Shown here in pieces: positions 58,290-64,000 of a DNA stretch of 64,000 nt. Numbering within the stretch: the stretch's first letter is position 1; every line of letters starts with the position of its first letter. The DNA is from Bacillota bacterium (GTDB lineage Bacteria > Bacillota > UBA4882 > UBA8346): positions 1 through 64,000 of the forward strand of contig JAKPCT010000291.1 of the NCBI GenBank assembly GCA_029553165.1, given 5' to 3'. The notes under the pieces are model-generated. The model did no database searches. It saw only the letters and a list, made by a program, of their open reading frames with translations, and was not told where the DNA came from. A program made the position numbers and the translations under genes.

Positions 58290-60380
58290 TTGAAGTTAAA
58301 AAAAGTTATTACTGCTGTTATGTTAATTGGTTTGATAATTATTATTTTAGGAACAGCTATTGTTTATGGTGCTACTCTGCCGAAGGATTTTCGGGAGAAG
58401 TTAGAAAATATGCGTTCAGCATCAGCAGTGTATGATCGCAATGGTAAACTGATCGGAAATTTATATCACTATCGGCGGATTTGGACACCAATCTCCAAAG
58501 TTACACCTCATTTACAGAATGCCGTGGTAGCGATCGAAGATTCCCGGTTTTATAGTCATAATGGAATTGATTTAAGAGGTATCGCCCGGGCTACGGTCAA
58601 TAATCTTAAACCGGGTGGCTATATGGAGGGCGGGAGCACTATCACGCAGCAACTGGCGAAGATCTCATTGTTGACTTCGGAACGAACCATCTCACGGAAG
58701 TTTAAAGATATGTCGTTGGCAGTTCAGATCGAACAAACTTATTCCAAAAAAGAGATCCTGGAACTGTATTTAAACAGTATATATTTGGCACATGGTAATG
58801 TTGGTGTTGAAGCTGCCTCAAGATATTACTTTAATAAAACAGCAAATGAATTGAAGCTGGAGGAAGCAGCTTTAATTGCCGGGATGATTCGAAGCCCAGA
58901 AAATTATTCGCCTTTAAAAGATCCGGCCAAGGCTAAAGACCGGCGTAATTTAGTACTGAAAAAAATGTTGGAGCAGAAATATATTACGCACTTTGAATAT
59001 CAAAAAGCAAAAGATGCGAAGCTTAATATCGTAAAACAAAGTGAAGCGGTTGCGGTTGGTGGTTATTTTCTTGACTATATCAAAGATTATTTAGTTACTC
59101 ATGAAGGTTTTACTGAAGAAGAACTACGTTTTGGCGGTTATAAAATCTATACTACTTTGGACTTGAATTATCAAAAAGAAGCAGAACGGACAATGGCCAA
59201 AATGCCACAGATTGCTTCAGCAAAGGTTCAACCGCAGGGGGCGTTGGTGTCACTGGGGACAACCAATGGTGAGATTCTGGCGATGGTTGGCGGCCGTAAT
59301 TATACTCAAAGTCAATATAATCGCAGTGTTAATTCTTACCGGCAACCCGGATCGGCAATCAAACCATTCGTTTATGCAACAGCGCTCGAAAAAGGTTATA
59401 CTGCTGCTACAATAATTGAAGATCAGCCGTTAGAGATAACATTACCCAATGGAACTGTGTGGGTGCCGGAAAATTATGACCGTCAATTCCGAGGCCCGGT
59501 TACTTTGAGGGTGGGACTGCGCCATTCGTTAAATACGGTTGCGGTTCAATTATTGCAACAATTGGGATTGGATACGGTTGTGGAACAGATTGAACGAATG
59601 GGAATCACCAGTCTGGTCAAGAAAGGGACGAAAAATGATCTTAATTTAGCGCCTTTAGCTTTAGGAGGGCTTACCAAAGGAGTTACTCCGTTAGAGTTGA
59701 CAGCGGCTTATCTTACCTTTCCTAATTTGGGAGTATATATTAAACCAAATGCGATTCGGCGAATCGTCAATCGTAACGGTGAGGTTATCAAACGTTTTGA
59801 ACCGGAAAAAAAAGCGGTACTGTCAGCGCAGACTTCTTATATTATGACAATGTTGATGCAGGATGTTGTCGAGCAAGGCACGGGACAGAAAGCGAAACTG
59901 TCAAATCACCCTGTAGCCGGTAAGACCGGGACTACCAGTGATTATACAAATGCCTGGTTTGTAGGGTACACACCGGAGATCATCACTACTGTTTGGATTG
60001 GGAATGACCGTCAGGAGCAGCCAATGAAATATAAGGAACGGACTATTACCAGTGGTGTTGCTGCTGAGTTATGGGGGAGTTATATGAAGCAGATAACCGC
60101 TAACCAAACGGCTAAAAATTTTACCGAACCAACAGGAATTGTCTGGGCTGATGTTGATCCGGATACGGGTCAGGCGGTAATACCGGGTTTCTTCAATAAA
60201 AACACTTACAAAGAAGTCTTTAATGAAAATAATATCCCGGCCAGTTATGCTTATAAATTATGGTATAAATTTTTTAAGGGCAAGAAAGAAGCTGAAACTG
60301 GTGAGAATAACCTCGATGATTCTGATGATTCTATTGATTTAACCAATACTGATCAAGTGGAATCATCGGAGCAATTTTAA
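58290..60380 (+). CDS. Class A penicillin-binding protein, third of three
   Basis: A 696-residue bifunctional wall synthase with an N-terminal TM helix (about 8-28). The glycosyltransferase shows EDSRFYSHNGIDLRG and GGSTITQQLAKI. The transpeptidase has RQPGSAIKPFVYA, SLNTVAV and AGKTGTTSDYTNAWF. It has an extra C-terminal domain of about 110 residues (TGIVWADVDPDTGQAVIPG) and an acidic Asp/Ser-rich tail. The TTG start has GGAG eight bases upstream. It is most like the PBP at 50.1 kb in motif wording. rsuA follows 24 bases later. Confidence 0.95.
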   Translation: MKLKKVITAVMLIGLIIIILGTAIVYGATLPKDFREKLENMRSASAVYDRNGKLIGNLYHYRRIWTPISKVTPHLQNAVVAIEDSRFYSHNGIDLRGIARATVNNLKPGGYMEGGSTITQQLAKISLLTSERTISRKFKDMSLAVQIEQTYSKKEILELYLNSIYLAHGNVGVEAASRYYFNKTANELKLEEAALIAGMIRSPENYSPLKDPAKAKDRRNLVLKKMLEQKYITHFEYQKAKDAKLNIVKQSEAVAVGGYFLDYIKDYLVTHEGFTEEELRFGGYKIYTTLDLNYQKEAERTMAKMPQIASAKVQPQGALVSLGTTNGEILAMVGGRNYTQSQYNRSVNSYRQPGSAIKPFVYATALEKGYTAATIIEDQPLEITLPNGTVWVPENYDRQFRGPVTLRVGLRHSLNTVAVQLLQQLGLDTVVEQIERMGITSLVKKGTKNDLNLAPLALGGLTKGVTPLELTAAYLTFPNLGVYIKPNAIRRIVNRNGEVIKRFEPEKKAVLSAQTSYIMTMLMQDVVEQGTGQKAKLSNHPVAGKTGTTSDYTNAWFVGYTPEIITTVWIGNDRQEQPMKYKERTITSGVAAELWGSYMKQITANQTAKNFTEPTGIVWADVDPDTGQAVIPGFFNKNTYKEVFNENNIPASYAYKLWYKFFKGKKEAETGENNLDDSDDSIDLTNTDQVESSEQF

Positions 60381-60404
60381 CTGGTTTCAGGGGAGGTTTC
60401 CGGT

Positions 60405-61112
60405 TTGCGTTTAGATCGATACTTGGCAAATATGGGTTGTGGCAGTCGTAGTGAAGTGAAGCTGTTGATAAAAAATGGTAAAGCTACAATTAATGCAGTG
60501 ATGATTAAAGATCCAGCATTTCAGGTTAGTCCGGATCATGATCAGGTTTGTTTAAATGGGCAACCGATTGTTTTCCAGAGATTTTTTTATCTGATGATGA
60601 ATAAACCTGCCGGTGTGATCACTGCTACGGAAGATCTAAAGGCAACTACGGTATTGGATCTGATTGAAACTCGATATCATAATAAAGATATTGTTCCGGT
60701 CGGACGCCTCGATAAAGATACCGAGGGACTATTGCTTTTAACTAATGATGGCGAATTAAACCATAACCTATTATCTCCCAAAAAGCATGTTGATAAATGT
60801 TATTTTGCGAAAATCGACGGTTGGGTTACCAGTGGCGATCAAGAGGCGTTTGCAAAAGGGATTGTTTTGGATGATGGTTATTGTACTTTACCGGGGAAGT
60901 TGGAGGTTACCTTTGAAGGCCCGATTTCAGAAGTGATGATCACAATCCGCGAAGGAAAGTTTCACCAGATTAAAAGGATGTTTCAGGCTTTAGGCAAAAA
61001 GGTGCTTTATTTAAAGCGAATCTCAATGGGGAGTTTGGTCCTGGATCCCGATTTAGCTCCGGGGGAGTATCGAGAGTTAACTAAAGATGAGATTGAAGCA
61101 TTAACCAGGTAG
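60405..61112 (+). CDS. rsuA: RsuA/RluB-family pseudouridine synthase
   Basis: A 235-residue enzyme that isomerises a uridine in ribosomal RNA. The S4 RNA-binding domain is at the start (MRLDRYLANMGCGSRSEVK). The catalytic Asp is in VGRLDKDTEGLLLLTNDG. FHQIKRMFQALGKKV and LKRISMGSLVLD are the family's C-terminal words. The length and words fit RsuA (16S position 516 in E. coli), though the exact site cannot be told. TTG start behind GGGGAGG. Confidence 0.92.
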   Translation: MRLDRYLANMGCGSRSEVKLLIKNGKATINAVMIKDPAFQVSPDHDQVCLNGQPIVFQRFFYLMMNKPAGVITATEDLKATTVLDLIETRYHNKDIVPVGRLDKDTEGLLLLTNDGELNHNLLSPKKHVDKCYFAKIDGWVTSGDQEAFAKGIVLDDGYCTLPGKLEVTFEGPISEVMITIREGKFHQIKRMFQALGKKVLYLKRISMGSLVLDPDLAPGEYRELTKDEIEALTR

Positions 61113-61277
61113 AGAGTATTTTACCTGGTTAATTTCTTTATTTGGTCAAGTAACTGCTAAAATACTGCTAACTGTTTCAAATCGCGATACATAAAACTTT
61201 AACATTAAAAAAGCACCAAAAACCGTTAATTTATGATATTCTTAAAAAGTACTAGCTGAAACGGAGGAAGGAATTAA

Positions 61278-62072
61278 ATGATTAAATGTATTGCGATTGA
61301 TTTGGATGACACGCTTCTTAAACCCGATTTAACAATCTCGGAAGCTAACAAAGAGGCAATAAGCATAGCTATGTCAAAGGGAGTTAAAGTTTTATTGGCT
61401 TCCGGCAGGATGTATCAATCAATGCTTACATATTCAAATGAATTGGGGATGAATCTGCCTTTGGTTGCCTATAATGGCGCATTGATTAAGGAATCAGTTA
61501 CTGAAGAAGTGCTATATCATCAACCGGTCAATAATTTATTGGCACTTGAAATTGTAACAATCTTTCGCGAAGCTGGAATCCATTTGAATGTATATCTTGA
61601 TGATCAATTATATATGGATCAGTTGACTAAATGGGGGCAGACTTACGCTAAATTTGCTGGGGTTACTCCAAATCCTGTCGGGGATGTCTCCAGATTATTA
61701 AAAGCCAATTCACCACATAAAATGTTGGGTTTTGCTGAAGTTGAACAGATTGATTGTATCATGAAAAAATTAGAAAAAAAGTTCGGCAATGATCTGGATT
61801 TTGTTAAATCAAAACCTTATTTTGTTGAGATCTTAGCCAAGGGAGTTTCCAAAGGGTTAGCTTTAAAGAACTTAACTGAAAAATGGCAGATTAGAGCAGA
61901 AGAGGTAATGGCGATCGGAAATGCGCCTAATGATCTGGAAATGATTGAATGGGCAGGTGTTGGCGTTGCAGTTGGTAACGCAGATGATATCGTGAAGGCG
62001 AAAGCAGACCTGGTTGTCGCTGATCATAATGCTGACGGTGTTGCTGAAGCAATTTTAATGTATATTAAATGA
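61278..62072 (+). CDS. Cof-type HAD-superfamily phosphatase
   Basis: A 264-residue cytoplasmic hydrolase. Motif I is IDLDDTLL with the nucleophile Asp, motif II is LLASGR, motif III includes the Lys in LAKGVSKGLALKNL, and motif IV is GNAPNDLEMIEWAGVGVAVGNA. The C2B cap domain fits the Cof/YidA group, which dephosphorylates sugar phosphates and cofactors. In motif IV the usual GDxxND is GNAPND, with the first Asp replaced by Asn. GGAGG precedes the ATG. A single gene. Confidence 0.92.
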   Translation: MIKCIAIDLDDTLLKPDLTISEANKEAISIAMSKGVKVLLASGRMYQSMLTYSNELGMNLPLVAYNGALIKESVTEEVLYHQPVNNLLALEIVTIFREAGIHLNVYLDDQLYMDQLTKWGQTYAKFAGVTPNPVGDVSRLLKANSPHKMLGFAEVEQIDCIMKKLEKKFGNDLDFVKSKPYFVEILAKGVSKGLALKNLTEKWQIRAEEVMAIGNAPNDLEMIEWAGVGVAVGNADDIVKAKADLVVADHNADGVAEAILMYIK

Positions 62073-62446
62073 TAATGAATAATCTTTATACTTGTCTCAT
62101 AAATATATTGAGTAGATATAACTAATTAGGTAATGGTTGATTATATTAATAAAAGTTTTTGGGTTATAGAATTTGGAGCTTTAGAAAAGTTTATGGAGAA
62201 GTTACAAACTAAGTGCAGGAAAATAGAAAAAAATGTCGAATATAGATCGTGTTAAATTAATTAAAAAATAAAAGAATTTTCAAAATATAAATTAAATACA
62301 ACACTAAACATAATTAGTATATTAAGTTTATACTCTATTATATTTTACCGCTTTTTTTTCTGAAAATCAAGAATTATGATATGTATTGCTGTTACACATA
62401 AATAAGTTTTACAAAAATAATTTTATATAAGGAGGATATTTTCAGA
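62073..62446. other. AT-rich intergenic region before the ugpC-type gene
   Basis: About 374 very AT-rich bases. A 40-codon frame at 62133-62255 (starting MVDYINKSFWVIEFG) has only a poor ribosome site and no known relatives, so I do not call it. The rest should carry the promoter of the ABC ATPase. I could not choose a -35/-10 pair with confidence. No RNA gene is seen. Confidence 0.4.
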
Positions 62447-63550
62447 ATGGCAAGAGTAGTATTTGAGCACGTCTACAAAAGATATCCGGGAGGAGTTGTT
62501 GCGGTCAACGATGTTAACCTTGAGATCAAAGATAAAGAGTTTATCGTTTTTGTTGGCCCGTCAGGTTGTGGTAAAACCACCTCATTGCGGATGGTTGCTG
62601 GATTAGAAGAGATCTCTGAAGGTAATTTATATATCGGAGATAAAATCGTAAATAATGTTGCTCCAAAAGATCGGGACATTGCAATGGTTTTCCAAAACTA
62701 CGCCTTATATCCTCATATGGATGTTTATAACAATATGGCGTTTGGTTTAAAATTGCGTAAATTCCCCAAAAGCGAAATTGATCGCCGTGTTAAAGAAGCA
62801 GCTAAGATTTTAGGAATTGAAAACTTCTTACATCGTAAACCAAAGGCTTTATCCGGTGGACAAAGACAACGTGTTGCATTAGGACGTGCGATTGTTCGTG
62901 AACCACAAGTATTCTTGATGGACGAACCATTATCAAACTTGGATGCTAAATTACGGGTTCAAACTCGTGCAGAAATTAGTAAATTGCATAACCGTTTGCA
63001 AACAACTTTTATCTATGTTACTCACGATCAAACCGAAGCAATGACCATGGCAGATCGTATGGTAGTTATGAAAGACGGTATCATTCAACAGGTTGGTTCA
63101 CCATTAGATGTTTATGACAATCCAAGTAACGTCTTTGTTGCAGGATTTATCGGCACACCGCCAATGAACTTCCTTGATGGTGTTGTTAAAGAAATTAATG
63201 GTAGTTTGTATGTTGATTTTGAAGCTTTCAAAGTGAAGATTCCGGAAAGCAGATTTAAAAATGTTCGTCAATATCTTAATAAGCCAATTATCTTTGGAAT
63301 TCGACCTGAAGCAATTTTGGAAGCATGTAATCTTCCAAATGCCACTGAAGAAGAGAAAATTAACGCAATGGTTGATCTTACTGAGCTTATGGGTTCCGAA
63401 ATTAACTTGTTCTTATCAATTGGCAAACATACATTTACTGCTACCGTTGAAGCTCATTCAACTGCTAAAGACGGAGAGATTCATCAAGTTGTATTTGACG
63501 CCAACAAAATTCATCTCTTTGATAAAGAGACCGAAAAGAGCATTTTATAA
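62447..63550 (+). CDS. ugpC: Sugar-type ABC importer ATPase (UgpC/MsmK/MalK family)
   Basis: A 367-residue ATPase shared by carbohydrate importers. Walker A is GPSGCGKTT, the signature [15 protein letters not shown], Walker [13 protein letters not shown] and the switch His is in [12 protein letters not shown]. The C-terminal part (about 240-367) is the MOP/TOBE regulatory domain of MalK-type proteins, with IFGIRPEAI and [13 protein letters not shown]. No permease or binding protein is adjacent. A lone MsmK-type gene can serve several importers. AAGGAGG precedes the ATG. Confidence 0.92.
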   Translation: MARVVFEHVYKRYPGGVVAVNDVNLEIKDKEFIVFVGPSGCGKTTSLRMVAGLEEISEGNLYIGDKIVNNVAPKDRDIAMVFQNYALYPHMDVYNNMAFGLKLRKFPKSEIDRRVKEAAKILGIENFLHRKPKALSGGQRQRVALGRAIVREPQVFLMDEPLSNLDAKLRVQTRAEISKLHNRLQTTFIYVTHDQTEAMTMADRMVVMKDGIIQQVGSPLDVYDNPSNVFVAGFIGTPPMNFLDGVVKEINGSLYVDFEAFKVKIPESRFKNVRQYLNKPIIFGIRPEAILEACNLPNATEEEKINAMVDLTELMGSEINLFLSIGKHTFTATVEAHSTAKDGEIHQVVFDANKIHLFDKETEKSIL

Positions 63551-63572
63551 TTTGATTGGAATTAATAATATT

Positions 63573-63597
63573 AAAAAGCCCTTTTGAGGGCTTTTTT
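63573..63597. terminator. Terminator between the ugpC-type gene and yyaC
   Basis: AAAAAGCCCT (63573-63582) pairs with AGGGCTTTTT, around TTTG, followed by further T. It can serve both converging genes. Confidence 0.9.
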
Positions 63598-63615
63598 GAT
63601 ATTATTTATGATAAG

Positions 63616-64000
63616 TTAATTGTGATGGACTGGTTCGTAATGCGGTATTAATTCGTCAATGACCGGAACGGTATTTACAGATTTATTGATCGAGTTGTAA
63701 ATACCGCGGCTGATTATTTCAGCCATCTTCATCACAAGACTCAGTCTGGTATTTTGAAGCACCATATATTCCATAAATCCACCAATGTTTACTATCCCGA
63801 TGATTTGAAGGTCGCCTACGGCTGGCAAATCTTTGTTAACCCCGGTTCCCGGTTGTAATGGTCCTTCTTTAATACTAATGTAGCCAACGCTTTCAGAACG
63901 GCCCAGACAAGCATCAATAGCTATGATAAATGGGTTTTTGTAAGTTTGGTTAATTTGGTTAATTGTCTCTTGAAGATTAACAGCATGAACCGGTTCATCC
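63616..64000 (-). CDS. yyaC: YyaC-type (DUF1256) spore protein, C-terminal part
   Basis: The frame is open on the minus strand to the right edge, so the N-terminus is outside the window; 127 residues are visible. DEPVHAVNLQETINQI, FIIAIDACLGRSESVGYI, GPLQPGTGVNKDLPAVGD and IGIVNIGGFMEYMVLQNTR are the YyaC/DUF1256 pattern. The family resembles the germination protease GPR in fold and is made in sporulation; its substrate is not settled. It converges on the ugpC-type gene. Confidence 0.92.
   Translation of the reverse strand, partial: DEPVHAVNLQETINQINQTYKNPFIIAIDACLGRSESVGYISIKEGPLQPGTGVNKDLPAVGDLQIIGIVNIGGFMEYMVLQNTRLSLVMKMAEIISRGIYNSINKSVNTVPVIDELIPHYEPVHHN

Noticed and set aside
62133-62255. 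40-codon frame before the ugpC-type gene
   Set aside because: The ribosome site is too close to the ATG and the product is unrecognised; AT-rich DNA often yields such frames.
1-64000. CRISPR array, toxin-antitoxin pair or phage module
   Set aside because: No regular repeat-spacer series, no toxin next to the RHH protein, and no phage structural or integrase genes were seen.

Overview
The window is AT-rich DNA from a Gram-positive-type, endospore-forming, probably strictly anaerobic member of the Bacillota (Firmicutes). The spore-former call rests on a spoVA operon for dipicolinate transport, a SleB-type cortex hydrolase, a yabM-mazG-yabP-yabQ cortex cluster, a SpoIID-domain lipoprotein, a second SpoVB-like flippase and the end of a YyaC-type spore protein. 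The anaerobe call rests on a rubrerythrin / superoxide reductase / ferritin cluster. TTG and GTG starts behind strong GGAGG ribosome sites are common. Several starts below were moved inward from the longest ORF because a good Shine-Dalgarno sequence sits before an internal start. I cannot name the genus.

Layout. 0-3.7 kb: end of an unknown gene, a duplicated non-coding element, a two-component system and a mutarotase-like protein. 3.9-7 kb: spoVAC-spoVAD-spoVAE, divergent from a DUF421-DUF4363 pair. 7-13.3 kb: TPR protein, LysM/SleB hydrolase and class A PBP, all on the minus strand. 13.5-21.6 kb: rmuC, cheA-cheW-cheY, a double ABC ATPase, murI and an aminotransferase. 21.7-25.5 kb: tRNA-Leu and an accessory stretch with a frameshifted peptidoglycan-binding gene, a WD40-like lipoprotein and a 43-residue secreted peptide. 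25.6-30.4 kb: cadC-cadA with a palindromic operator, apbE, and a second DUF421-DUF4363 pair. 30.7-34.1 kb: three secreted proteins including an active/inactive pair of M16 peptidases. 34.2-36.5 kb: MarR regulator with rubrerythrin, desulfoferrodoxin and ferritin. 36.6-38.8 kb: membrane protein, M20 peptidase and DUF554. 39.2-44.6 kb: cortex cluster. 44.7-49.9 kb: CAP protein, HD-GYP protein, NlpC/P60, tRNA-Thr and tRNA-Gly, a frameshifted secreted gene, ferredoxin, RHH protein and YqeY. 50-62 kb: second and third class A PBPs, a flippase, a three-gene ABC importer, an IS remnant with a truncated lipoprotein, a DUF2809 gene with an in-frame stop, rsuA and a Cof-type phosphatase. 62.4-64 kb: a UgpC/MsmK-type ATPase and the 3' part of yyaC.

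The main theme is the envelope and the spore: three class A PBPs, a glutamate racemase, two flippases, several wall hydrolases or wall-binding proteins, and dispersed sporulation genes. The observations I rate highest are: DUF421-DUF4363 next to spoVA and duplicated elsewhere; a lytic transglycosylase in the cortex cluster whose catalytic Glu is Lys; a MarR regulator with a Cys cluster and one operator motif shared by its own promoter and the rubrerythrin operon; the secreted M16 pair; and a tandem non-coding element with two hairpins per unit. Four genes are visibly broken (two frameshifts, one nonsense codon, one truncation at an IS scar), which may reflect accessory gene decay or sequence error.
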